Origin: Paenibacillus sp. FSL W8-0426
GTDB lineage: Bacteria; Bacillota; Bacilli; Paenibacillales; Paenibacillaceae
DNA length: 64,000 nt
Direction: 5' to 3'
Assembly: GCF_037969725.1 (NCBI RefSeq)
Contig: NZ_CP150203.1
Coordinates: 2,496,001 to 2,560,000 of the forward strand
Shown here: piece after piece, positions 1 through 8,447 of the stretch
Position numbering within the stretch: position 1 is the stretch's first letter
Layout of the letters: every line of letters begins with the position of its first letter
Translations under genes and position numbers: made by a program
Notes under the pieces: generated by a model
The model's database searches: none
Told to the model about the DNA's origin: nothing
What the model saw: the letters and a program-made list of their open reading frames with translations, nothing else

Positions 1-417
1 CGCGGGGTGTTGGCCGTAGCGCTCGGTCAGTTTTTGCACGATCCGGGCGCTGTAAGTTCTCATGCTGGGGCTGTTATAACAGCGGTGGCCCCTGACGCCT
101 TCGTGATTGATCTGTCCGTTTGGGAGAACAGGCAGAATATCCGGGCACTTTTCGGTAAGCCAGCGAGGCGGGGTCATCGTTGGCGTGCCAATAACGACCT
201 GCAGCCCGTGGCAGTGAAGTGTATTTAGTGCTTCGTCTAACCAAGTCCAATCGAACTTTCCGTCCGAAGGTTCCATCCGGCTCCAGGCGAATTCACCGAC
301 GCGCACGATGCGAACTCCGCTTTCGGCCATCAGCCTGGCATCCTGTTCCCACATGGCAGGCGGCCAATGCTCGGGATAATAATCAACGCCCATCTGTACG
401 GGACGGTTCAATGTCAT
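1..417 (-). CDS. GH42 beta-galactosidase, N-terminal fragment (runs off the window)
   Basis: The first 139 residues read MTLNRPVQMGVDYYPEHWP and continue with a VRVGEFAWSRMEP segment and a GTPTMTPPRWL segment, the typical start of the glycoside hydrolase family 42 TIM barrel. Family members remove terminal beta-galactosyl residues (or alpha-arabinopyranosyl in some) from oligosaccharides, usually in the cytoplasm. The catalytic glutamates lie beyond the window edge. ATG at 417 is preceded by a strong AAAGGAGAG site about 8 nt upstream. It is transcribed away from the GH88 gene and may belong to the same sugar locus. Odd point: the frame stays open upstream of this start to 696 (separate entry). 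Family call sure, exact substrate not. Confidence 0.85.
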   Translation of the reverse strand, partial: MTLNRPVQMGVDYYPEHWPPAMWEQDARLMAESGVRIVRVGEFAWSRMEPSDGKFDWTWLDEALNTLHCHGLQVVIGTPTMTPPRWLTEKCPDILPVLPNGQINHEGVRGHRCYNSPSMRTYSARIVQKLTERYGQHPA

Positions 418-696
418 GTCGGTCAGCTCTCCTTTGCAGGCAAAAATGTAGGGAAATCGTTCTTGCGCCTCACCGCTATAGAAGCGGAATCGCGCATCTT
501 CCTCATTGTATATTGCTTGGGACCAGGGAGATATAACAATATGTTGCGATAAGTTAGCATGATGTTGTTCTACGAAGAAAGTCGCCAAATGATCAAGTTC
601 ATTTCCCGAGCGGGGAAACAGGTCTTTGTGACCCGGCATCCCTGCTTTTGGATGAAGCGTAAACCCCGTGCCGCAATACTGCAAGAAATCAACATT
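418..696 (-). other. Open frame contiguous and in frame with the GH42 start; possible remnant of an upstream gene
   Basis: Ninety-three codons, read on the minus strand after an in-frame TGA at 697-699, continue without a stop into the GH42 ORF. The conceptual sequence contains protein-like stretches such as GTGFTLHPKAGMPGHKDLF and NLSQHIVISPWSQAIYNEED. There is no ATG with a ribosome site at its 5' end; a TTG at 684 lacks one. I see two readings: the 3' end of a decayed upstream gene fused to GH42, or an N-terminal extension. I do not recognise the family. The strong ribosome site before ATG 417 argues that GH42 starts there. Confidence 0.35.
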
Positions 697-740
697 TCAT
701 TACTTGTTTTCAAAATTATTTCTTACTGAACGAACTACAA

Positions 741-981
741 TAACTATATAGATTGAACCGAAAATTTACACGATAACGAAGAGGGCAGAAAGAATCTGGA
801 GAAGCGAAGCGGTCGCTTAAAAGCTTTCTGAAAGAAAGCTGCTTCGGAAGCATAGGCTGATCACCGGATTTTTCCTTTGAAAAAGGGAATTCGAAAAAAT
901 CCGGGGATAACAGCGATCGAAAGATGGTTCTGACCGCGTAGTGTCTCTGTGTAAAAATCATTGGTTCAACCTATATAGTTA
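741..981 (+). repeat. Repeated structured intergenic element, copy 1 (MITE-like, 241 bp)
   Basis: The ends form a 19-bp terminal inverted repeat with one mismatch: TAACTATATAGATTGAACC at 741-759, and the complement of TAACTATATAGGTTGAACC at 963-981. The interior (about 786-955) matches 20394-20565 at roughly 80-85 percent by eye. It contains a short hairpin around 812-826, a GCTTTC/GAAAGC hairpin enclosed by a GCTTA/TAGGC helix, and a longer hairpin with CCGGATTTTT and AAAAATCCGG arms around a CCTTT/AAAGG stem (865-905). No protein is encoded. Its 3' end lies 31 nt before the GH88 start. A TA target duplication would fit the ends but is not proven, as the TA is also part of the repeat. Confidence 0.8.
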
Positions 982-1012
982 AAGTTATCGTCTACAGAAA
1001 GAAGGAATGCAA

Positions 1013-2164
1013 ATGTTGAATGTTGAAGACCAGTCATGGCTGGAGCGTTTAATCGCCAAGTTTGATCATAAATTGGCCTGGGTAAGCGAAAAATCAAGGG
1101 ATAAAATCCCTTATACGACCATTGGCGGGACACATGACGATCGTTCTGTACATAACCCCTCAGGGACAGTCACCGATGGAATCAATTGGTGGACCAACGG
1201 TTTTTGGGGCGGCATGATGTGGCTGATGTACCATGCTACGGGACAGGAAAAATATAAAGATATTGCTTCGGTGTCAGAGGAAAAACTGGACAAATGCTTT
1301 GATGATTTTTATGGACTGCACCATGACGTTGGTTTTATGTGGCAGCTCACGAGCGTAGCCAACTACAAACTTACGAATAATCCAGATTCCCGCAAGAGGG
1401 CCCTGCATGCAGCAACCCTTTTGGCAGGGAGATTCAATCCCGTCGGAGGTTTCCTCCGAGCCTGGAACGATATCGAAGGGGAGGATACAAGGGGATGGGC
1501 AATCATTGACTGTATGCTCAACATCCCGCTGCTGTATTGGGCGGCAGAAGAAACGGGAGACCCTAGATTCAAACACATTGCGAATATGCATGCGGATACA
1601 GCCATAACGGCGTTTGTTCGATCAGACGGGTCTGTGAACCACATTGTAGAGTTCGATCCCTTCAAAGGCGGGATCATCAGAACGCATGGCGGTCAAGGTT
1701 ATCAAGCAGGCTCTTCGTGGACAAGAGGCCAGTCGTGGGCGCTATATGGATTCATGATGAGTTATCATCATACGGGGAACATCGAATACCTGAATGCGGC
1801 CAAGCGGATCGCACATTACTTTATATCCAACATTCCTGAGAACGGGGTGATATCTGTGGATTTCAGGCAGCCGTCAGAACCACGGCTGGAGGACGATACA
1901 GCTGCAGCCATTGCGGCTTGCGGTCTGATTGAAATGGCCAAGACGGTTGAAATGCACGACAAGAACATTTATCTCAGAGCAGCATTAAAGCTGTTAAAGG
2001 CATTGGAGTCACGAAGCAATTGGACGAACCAATCGGATGCCATCATTCAAAACGGTTCAGCAGCATATCATGCGAATGTTCACCATCAACCCATGATTTA
2101 CGGGGATTTCTTTTTTTTGGAGGCTGCGCTCAAGCTCAAAGGAAAAGATCTTTATCTTTGGTAA
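1013..2164 (+). CDS. GH88 unsaturated glucuronyl hydrolase
   Basis: A protein of about 383 residues with the alpha6/alpha6 barrel signature of family 88. HHDVGFMW carries Asp107 and GWAIIDCMLN carries Asp168 (numbered from the ATG at 1007); their 61-residue spacing equals that of the catalytic pair known in Bacillus unsaturated glucuronyl hydrolase. Family members hydrate the double bond of the 4,5-unsaturated uronate left by polysaccharide lyases and so release it from oligosaccharides in the cytoplasm. No signal peptide is seen, which fits. ATG 1013 is preferred over ATG 1007 because GAAGGA lies 6 nt before it. It is the first gene of a plus-strand run with an importer and two lyases. Confidence 0.88.
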   Translation: MLNVEDQSWLERLIAKFDHKLAWVSEKSRDKIPYTTIGGTHDDRSVHNPSGTVTDGINWWTNGFWGGMMWLMYHATGQEKYKDIASVSEEKLDKCFDDFYGLHHDVGFMWQLTSVANYKLTNNPDSRKRALHAATLLAGRFNPVGGFLRAWNDIEGEDTRGWAIIDCMLNIPLLYWAAEETGDPRFKHIANMHADTAITAFVRSDGSVNHIVEFDPFKGGIIRTHGGQGYQAGSSWTRGQSWALYGFMMSYHHTGNIEYLNAAKRIAHYFISNIPENGVISVDFRQPSEPRLEDDTAAAIAACGLIEMAKTVEMHDKNIYLRAALKLLKALESRSNWTNQSDAIIQNGSAAYHANVHHQPMIYGDFFFLEAALKLKGKDLYLW

Positions 2165-2245
2165 ATGACGCAACGCAGCAGGTAAGGTCAACTTGAACAT
2201 TGGAATGATGCCAGGCTCGAATGAACTCGGATAGGGGGCAGTGAT

Positions 2246-3178
2246 ATGAAACGCATGTTTGAGGCTGTCATTTTCGGAGGTTCCAAGCTGTTTTGGGACT
2301 ACCGGCTTACGAATACGACTCATTACAAAGGCTACTATCATTGGCACCAGTGCTGCGAAGTATTATACGTTCATGATGGAACGGGGCACGTCGTGGTCAA
2401 CGGTAAAACATACCCGATCCGCCGCGGGATGCTGTTCTTTTTCCGGCCGTATCAGCTGCACCATGTATATGCCAGCGTGAATTCGGATAACCCCTACGTC
2501 CGAACCATTTTTCACTTTGACATGCAGCTGGTTAACGATATGCTGCAGTCCTTGCCTAAACGCAAAGCGCTGTTTACCTCTTTATGCAACGGCAACTCCA
2601 TCGTTCAAGCGTTTGACCTGTTATCTTTCGAGTCCGTTGTCGAACGTAATTTGCAAGACTATCATCATTCAAGGCAGGAAGGCAGGGGGGAAGATACGGA
2701 AGAGATCGCTATGATGATTCTGCGGCTTCTGGACATTCTCATTCGTGATCATCATTCGGGGATGAGCGGACCGATCCCGGCGGAGGATCGCAAATCAAAC
2801 GGCTACGCGCAAAAGGTAATGAGTTGGATCGATGAACACTATCAGGAATCCTTTCGTTTGGATGACCTTTCCGAAGTCATGCATTTATCCAAATTTTATT
2901 TGTCCAAACTTTTTCATGAACAAACAGGCAGCACCCTTAAGGAATATGTTACGGCCAAACGGATGAGGCATGCATGCCGATTGCTGGAGACTTCGGCAAA
3001 GTCGGTCGAATGGATCGGATCAGAGGTAGGCTTCGCAAACCCGTCATACTTTGTCCAAGTGTTCAAGCAAGAAGTGGGTACAACCCCGCTTAAATACCGA
3101 ACAAGGTTCTTGCAGTTCGATGACGTACAAGAAGATGGCAAACCGGCGGGAGCGGGTTTTTCATACAACGAAAAGTGA
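2246..3178 (+). CDS. AraC-family transcriptional regulator with cupin sensor
   Basis: A 310-residue protein with an N-terminal AraC-type cupin (HWHQCCEVLYV, then the GTGHVVVNGKTY and YQLHHVYA segments) and a C-terminal double helix-turn-helix of about 100 residues with LDDLSEVMHLSKFYLSKLF and the family-typical WIGSEVGFANPSYFVQVFK. Proteins of this architecture bind a sugar through the cupin and usually activate nearby genes. It sits 81 nt after GH88 and 174 nt before the ABC permease, so it probably controls this polysaccharide locus. AGGGGG lies ahead of the ATG. The inducer cannot be read from sequence. Confidence 0.88.
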   Translation: MKRMFEAVIFGGSKLFWDYRLTNTTHYKGYYHWHQCCEVLYVHDGTGHVVVNGKTYPIRRGMLFFFRPYQLHHVYASVNSDNPYVRTIFHFDMQLVNDMLQSLPKRKALFTSLCNGNSIVQAFDLLSFESVVERNLQDYHHSRQEGRGEDTEEIAMMILRLLDILIRDHHSGMSGPIPAEDRKSNGYAQKVMSWIDEHYQESFRLDDLSEVMHLSKFYLSKLFHEQTGSTLKEYVTAKRMRHACRLLETSAKSVEWIGSEVGFANPSYFVQVFKQEVGTTPLKYRTRFLQFDDVQEDGKPAGAGFSYNEK

Positions 3179-3352
3179 GAAGCACCACAATAAATAAACA
3201 TTTTGTTGCATTCTTTCACCATTATTGAAAACGGATAACAGATAAAATGAAAATATACATCGTTAGATGAGGGTGAAGACACCGCACTAATCAAGGGGAA
3301 GACCATACCGATCGGGGATTCGTCTCCTAGAATCGCTGGAAGGAAGTGCAGC

Positions 3353-4333
3353 ATGTTGAATAATCCGAACATGATCCGAGGAAATGAAAACGGTACCAAC
3401 GTTGTGCTGAAAAGGCCGAACAAATGGAGGGAGACTTTAAAAGAATATAAAAAAAGCAAACACTTGTTTATTATGCTTTTTCCCGCATTGATCTGGTTTG
3501 CGATTTTCCACTATGGCCCTCTGTACGGGATTCAACTGGCTTTTAAAGATTTCAGTCCCGTAAAAGGAATCTGGGGAAGTGAATGGGTGGGATTGGACCA
3601 TTTCCGGTTTTTGTTTTTTCAGTCGCCAGACTTCGCGAGGATTTTTACAAATACGTTGTTGATCAGTCTTTACAACCTTATTTTCGGTTTTCCGGCTCCA
3701 ATCATTTTGGCACTCCTGTTAAATGAGTTGCGTTCCAACCTGTTCAAGCGGTTCGCGCAGTCTATTTCCTATATTCCGCATTTTTTCTCTTGGGTCATTC
3801 TCTCGGGAATCATTATCGTCATGTTATCGCCGTCCGAGGGACCTGTGAATTTTATATTGCAGATGTTTGGCATGGAACCGATCTACTTCTTGGCAGACCC
3901 CAATTATTTCCGGCCGGCTCTGGTTGCAACGGGGATATGGAAAGAGATCGGCTGGGGGACGATTATTTATTTGGCAGCGCTCTCAGGAGTCGACCCTACT
4001 TTATACGAAGCAGCCGTCATTGATGGCGCAGGGAGGTGGAAAAGAATTTTTCACATTACGCTTCCGTCGATTCTGCCCGTTGTTTCCATCATGTTTATCT
4101 TATCGCTCGGCGGGATCCTTAATGCGGGGTTTGACCAGATTTTCAATTTATACAGTCCGGCTGTTTATGAGGTTGCCGACGTCATTGATACGTATGTCTA
4201 CCGTGCCGGTATCGTACAAGGACAGTTTGGATTGACGACGGCGGTCGGATTATTCAAAAACGTCATAGGCATTGCGCTGGTGCTCGGCACAAACTATGCG
4301 ATGAAGAAAATGGGGCAGGAAGGCGTCCTCTAA
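3353..4333 (+). CDS. Oligosaccharide ABC transporter permease, LplB type
   Basis: A 326-residue inner-membrane permease with about six hydrophobic segments and the cytoplasmic EAA loop (YEAAVIDGAGRWKRIFHITLP) that contacts the ATPase. It resembles LplB/YteP-type subunits, which pair with a YtcP/LplC-type partner and a large lipoprotein binding protein in Bacillus and Paenibacillus. No ATPase gene is in the window; such importers commonly borrow a shared MsmX-type ATPase (family knowledge). The second permease follows after 26 nt, so the two are co-transcribed. The substrate is inferred to be unsaturated uronate-containing oligosaccharides from the neighbours. Confidence 0.9.
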   Translation: MLNNPNMIRGNENGTNVVLKRPNKWRETLKEYKKSKHLFIMLFPALIWFAIFHYGPLYGIQLAFKDFSPVKGIWGSEWVGLDHFRFLFFQSPDFARIFTNTLLISLYNLIFGFPAPIILALLLNELRSNLFKRFAQSISYIPHFFSWVILSGIIIVMLSPSEGPVNFILQMFGMEPIYFLADPNYFRPALVATGIWKEIGWGTIIYLAALSGVDPTLYEAAVIDGAGRWKRIFHITLPSILPVVSIMFILSLGGILNAGFDQIFNLYSPAVYEVADVIDTYVYRAGIVQGQFGLTTAVGLFKNVIGIALVLGTNYAMKKMGQEGVL

Positions 4334-4359
4334 CAAGGGAGAAAGGAGGTTTTTCGAAT

Positions 4360-5229
4360 ATGAGACTTACGATGGGAGAACGTATTTTTCAATGCATCCT
4401 GATCACGATCATATCGCTGCTGTGCCTGATCACGATTTATCCTTTTTTGCATATTGCTTCCTTATCCCTTAGCAGTCCAAGCGAAGCGAGCCGGTTCGGT
4501 TTTCATTTTTACCCTCGGGAGATTGATTTCTTCGCGTGGAGTCAAGTGTTAAGCCAAAGCAAAATTTGGACCGGATTCGGCAACTCGGTGTTTAGGACAG
4601 TCGTGGGAACGACGTTGTCGCTGATTGCCATGTCTATGTGCGCGTATCCTTTATCACGCAAATATTTGCCCCACCGCAGTTTCTATACCATGTTTATTCT
4701 GTTTACGATGTTCTTCGGAGGGGGGATCATTCCTACCTACTTATTGATGAAGTGGCTGCATTTGCTTGACAGCCGGTGGATCTACATTCTGCCTGGACTT
4801 ATCCCCGTCTTCTCCATGCTTGTACTTCGTAATTTCTTTATGTCCATCCCAACGGAATTGGAAGAATCGGCGAAAATTGACGGTGCCCATGATATCAGTA
4901 TTTTGTACCGGATAATCCTTCCTCTATCGAAGCCGGTGCTCGCTACTTTGGCGCTCTGGTCCGCTGTAGGACACTGGAATGCCTGGTTCGATGCCGTGCT
5001 CTACGTATCGGATCCGGAGAAACAAGTTTTGCAATTCTTTTTAAGAGAGATTGTTATAACCAATACGGACGCTGAAACTTTCGGACGGTCGGCGGTGGGG
5101 AACTTCCAATATACGTCCTCTATCAAAGCGGCTACCATCATGTTTGCTGCTCTTCCGATTTTGATCGTTTATCCGTTTCTGCAAAAGTATTTTGTGAAGG
5201 GAACGATGATTGGTTCATTAAAAGGATGA
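4360..5229 (+). CDS. Oligosaccharide ABC transporter permease, YtcP/LplC type
   Basis: A 289-residue partner permease. It has about six membrane segments, the family-typical IPTYLLMKWLHLLDSRW stretch and an EAA loop (EESAKIDGAHDISILYRII). The start ATG follows GAGAAAGGAGG. It forms the translocation pore with the preceding gene product and receives cargo from the lipoprotein encoded next. C-terminal GTMIGSLKG is the usual ending of this subfamily. No truncation is seen. Confidence 0.9.
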   Translation: MRLTMGERIFQCILITIISLLCLITIYPFLHIASLSLSSPSEASRFGFHFYPREIDFFAWSQVLSQSKIWTGFGNSVFRTVVGTTLSLIAMSMCAYPLSRKYLPHRSFYTMFILFTMFFGGGIIPTYLLMKWLHLLDSRWIYILPGLIPVFSMLVLRNFFMSIPTELEESAKIDGAHDISILYRIILPLSKPVLATLALWSAVGHWNAWFDAVLYVSDPEKQVLQFFLREIVITNTDAETFGRSAVGNFQYTSSIKAATIMFAALPILIVYPFLQKYFVKGTMIGSLKG

Positions 5230-5302
5230 CGGTGATGACCCGGGCAGGTGTCCGCCGCTCTTGTTTGTACAGCAAGTGGATGATATAGAGGAGGGTCTGA
5301 AT

Positions 5303-6850
5303 ATGAAAGTATGGATGAGATTCGGCATGGCGGCAGTATTGTCCGTTTCCTTGGCAGGGGCAGGCTGCAGCTCAAGCGGCGACGAAAGCAAGGATGCAGA
5401 AAATCAGGGGAAAGATGACCCCATTGTCATCATGACCAATGCTTCGACTTGGGATATACCTACGGAAGATGGGAACCCAACGCAAAAGTATCTGGAGGAG
5501 CGGTTTAACGTCAAATTCGTCAATATGAGAGGCAATGATGAGAACTTCAAAATCAAGGTCGCATCGGGCGAAATCCCGGATATATTCCCGCATAACATCA
5601 GTGAAGCGGATATGACGAATTGGGCCAGACAAGGTGTCATTGCAAGCATTTCTGTGGATGAAATCAAACAATATATGCCTACCTATGTCAAGGAAGTGGA
5701 AGAAATTGACCCGAATGCCTGGGATGTCGGAATGATCGATGGAAAAAATTACGGCGTTCCGCGCATCTGGCTAAACGGATCATACGGCTTTATCCCTACC
5801 TATAACGGCAAGTGGTTGAAAGCGATCGGTTATAATGAACCGCCAAAAACATTGGAAGAATTGGAAGATGTATTTACCAAATTTCGCAATAACGACCCGG
5901 ATGGCAACGGCAAAATGGATACTTACGGTATGAGCGGACGCGGAAAGGACGTAAGGGCACAAATGTTCAACTCCATATACGCGGCATATGGCGTAAACCC
6001 GTACCAGTTTGTGTTGACGGATGAGGGGAAAGTGACTTGGGGCGGCATTACGGATGAGGCCAAGGAAGCTACAAAACTGCTGAGAAAATGGTATGCAGCA
6101 GGGCTCATCGATCCGGAGTTTATGACGGATAACGGGGAGCTGATCGGTCAAAAGTGGGGCAGTCATAAAATCGGATACATGGACAACATGATGTACCATC
6201 ATCTCTTTGGCGCCCAAGAAAGCGATAAAACGAATGGAACTTTTCCGGTCTATGGCAAAGGTCTCATCGGTCCGGCCGGCGAATCACTCGTGATGTCCAA
6301 TGGTGCTTTGCAGGTCCCGTTAATTTTCGGCAAACAAGTCGAGGAGGACGACGAAAAGCGTATTCGAATCCTTCAAATGCTTGAAGAATTGACCTCGGTC
6401 GATGAAGTGTATCTACGTACCGTCTTTGGTGAAGAAGGGGTATCTTATGACTTGGTCGATGGTGCCGTTGTTATGAAAGAACCGTATGCAAGTTCTGCCG
6501 ATGACGCGCGTCTGATGGGGTACGGCGGTTATTACAATCCATTGGTGGAACGCGATGTAAGTATGTGGAAGTACCACTTCTCGAAAGAAAAAATGGAGTT
6601 CAGGGAAAAGGTTAACGAGGGAATGAAGACAATCTCGGATGTTCTCGGACCAACCTCCCTGGAGAGTAAGGGCATGTATTGGGCGACGCTGATCACTTTA
6701 CAGGATGAGTTCTATACAAAGGCCATTATCGAAAATAATGATCTCGATGCCGCATTCCAGAACTTCAAAGATCAGTGGCTCAAGAGCGGTGGCCAACAAG
6801 TATTAGATGAAGCGATGAAAGTGTATGAAGCCCGTCAACAACACAAATAA
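5303..6850 (+). CDS. Extracellular solute-binding lipoprotein, LplA type
   Basis: A 515-residue lipoprotein starting MKVWMRFG, with a signal peptide ending in LAGAGC; Cys22 would be the lipidated residue. The ATG at 5303 is chosen because GAGGAGGG lies just upstream; an in-frame ATG at 5261 has no site and would spoil the signal peptide. The mature part has the family-1 solute-binding fold with a calcium-loop-like DPDGNGKMDTYG segment common in LplA-type proteins. It captures oligosaccharides at the cell surface for the two permeases encoded immediately upstream. Confidence 0.9.
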   Translation: MKVWMRFGMAAVLSVSLAGAGCSSSGDESKDAENQGKDDPIVIMTNASTWDIPTEDGNPTQKYLEERFNVKFVNMRGNDENFKIKVASGEIPDIFPHNISEADMTNWARQGVIASISVDEIKQYMPTYVKEVEEIDPNAWDVGMIDGKNYGVPRIWLNGSYGFIPTYNGKWLKAIGYNEPPKTLEELEDVFTKFRNNDPDGNGKMDTYGMSGRGKDVRAQMFNSIYAAYGVNPYQFVLTDEGKVTWGGITDEAKEATKLLRKWYAAGLIDPEFMTDNGELIGQKWGSHKIGYMDNMMYHHLFGAQESDKTNGTFPVYGKGLIGPAGESLVMSNGALQVPLIFGKQVEEDDEKRIRILQMLEELTSVDEVYLRTVFGEEGVSYDLVDGAVVMKEPYASSADDARLMGYGGYYNPLVERDVSMWKYHFSKEKMEFREKVNEGMKTISDVLGPTSLESKGMYWATLITLQDEFYTKAIIENNDLDAAFQNFKDQWLKSGGQQVLDEAMKVYEARQQHK

Positions 6851-6964
6851 ACGACGAATAATACACCGTAGTCAGGGAACCGCATTTACCTTTTCTGAAG
6901 GCAGTTCAAATCTGGTGGAACCCTGTCTTTCGGTGTATTCGATTCTATGGGAGGAGAGGTTCGA

Positions 6965-8398
6965 TTGTCGGCACATACCGTAAAAACATACCCTGCACCC
7001 GAGGGTGCAGTGGGCAATTCGGATTATTCCGTAAGGCTGCGGACGGCAGATGGCGAATGGCAGTCCTTATTCAGCTATAACGTTAAGGTGGATATGCATG
7101 ATGTTCGTAATGCATCCATGGTTATGTTCGATTGTTCGGGCGAAGTTGAAATGGAGGTGCATTACCATGTTGGACGGGTCCGGAATGCCGTTGTTCGTCC
7201 GCTTTCCTACGGCATAAAGTGCGATATCAAAGAGCAAGTGATTACGTTTAAAATCGATCAGCCAAGGTTGTTGTCTTTAGAAGTGAACGGGGGAAAATTT
7301 AATAATCTCCATATATTTGCAAATCCGTTAAGCGATGACCCGGTCCCTGTAGAATCGGAAGGCGAAGAGACTATGGTGTTAAAGCCCGGGATGCATCAGG
7401 TTAGAGAGCTTAACAAAGCCTTGAAAAATATGTCCAGCCCCCGCATTATATTTGGCCCCGGAATACATCGTCTGGACGAATCCCGTCTGGAAATCCCTTC
7501 GCATACGACGGTTTGCGTTGCAGGCGGGGCAGTCATTTACGGCGGATTGATCTGCAATCATGTACAGGATGTAACCATTAAAGGCCGAGGGATATTATAT
7601 ATGTCCGACTTTGAAAAAACGACTTATTACAGAGGCGTCGAAGTTAAATACTCAAGCCGCATCCATATTGAAGGAATTACGGTGATTGATCCGCCTCACT
7701 ATACGGTTCTCCTTGGTCAGTCGGACAACATCCGAATCCGAAACCTGAAGACCTTCAGTACGCGCGGCTGGTGTGACGGTATAGATATGATGGCATGCCA
7801 AAATGTCCTCATCGAAGGCGGGTTTTTACGTACATCGGATGATTGCATTGCGGTATATGCCTCCCGGGGAGAATTTCAGGGAAATACCCAGGATGTCACC
7901 GTGAAGGGTTCAACCTTATGGGCTGACGTTGCTCATCCGATCAATATCGGCACACACGGCAATTATGACAGTGAAGGCGATCATATAGAGAACCTTCATT
8001 TTGCGGATATCGATATTTTGGAGCATCATGAGCCGCAGCCGGACTATTGGGGATGCCTGGCCATCAATGCAGGCGACAACAACACGGTTCGGAACGTAAC
8101 CTATGAAGATATCCGGATTGAGGATTTTGAACTGGGCGAATTGTTTAATCTTCGCGTGTTGAAAAACGAAAAATATAATCCGGCTCCGGGCAAACGAATT
8201 GAGAACATTCACTTTAAAAATATTCATTACAGCGGGACCTGCAACAATCCCTCGCATATCGAAGGCTACGATGAGAGCAGAACGGTAAGCTATATTACGT
8301 TCGAAAACGTGACGGTAAATGGCGAAAAATTTGCATTGAATCATGACTATGTCGTGCTCGGAAATCATGTGCATGGCGTGAAGCTAATCAACCATTAA
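6965..8398 (+). CDS. GH28-like pectinase-fold glycoside hydrolase
   Basis: A right-handed beta-helix protein of 477 residues. Numbered from TTG 6965, CDGID supplies Asp271 and Asp274, SDDC supplies Asp292 and Asp293, and GTHGN supplies His331. These match the NTDG, DD and GHG blocks of family 28 polygalacturonases, but the usual RIK block is not evident and NTDG is replaced by CDGID. The N-terminal 150 residues form a separate beta-rich domain. TTG 6965 is preferred because GGGAGGAGAGG lies just before it; ATG 6947 lies inside that site. No signal peptide is seen, so it likely acts on imported oligosaccharides. The exact linkage is unknown. Confidence 0.72.
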   Translation: MSAHTVKTYPAPEGAVGNSDYSVRLRTADGEWQSLFSYNVKVDMHDVRNASMVMFDCSGEVEMEVHYHVGRVRNAVVRPLSYGIKCDIKEQVITFKIDQPRLLSLEVNGGKFNNLHIFANPLSDDPVPVESEGEETMVLKPGMHQVRELNKALKNMSSPRIIFGPGIHRLDESRLEIPSHTTVCVAGGAVIYGGLICNHVQDVTIKGRGILYMSDFEKTTYYRGVEVKYSSRIHIEGITVIDPPHYTVLLGQSDNIRIRNLKTFSTRGWCDGIDMMACQNVLIEGGFLRTSDDCIAVYASRGEFQGNTQDVTVKGSTLWADVAHPINIGTHGNYDSEGDHIENLHFADIDILEHHEPQPDYWGCLAINAGDNNTVRNVTYEDIRIEDFELGELFNLRVLKNEKYNPAPGKRIENIHFKNIHYSGTCNNPSHIEGYDESRTVSYITFENVTVNGEKFALNHDYVVLGNHVHGVKLINH

Positions 8399-8447
8399 TT
8401 TTGAGAGAGAGGATTGAGGGGTTGTCATTAATCTAAGGAGATGATGC

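Noticed and set aside
741..981. Repeat element as a T-box, glmS ribozyme, GEMM or other known riboswitch
   Set aside because: The hallmark conserved segments of these families (for example the T-box GGTGG core) are not seen, so I keep it as an unassigned structured repeat, although an Rfam search could overturn this.
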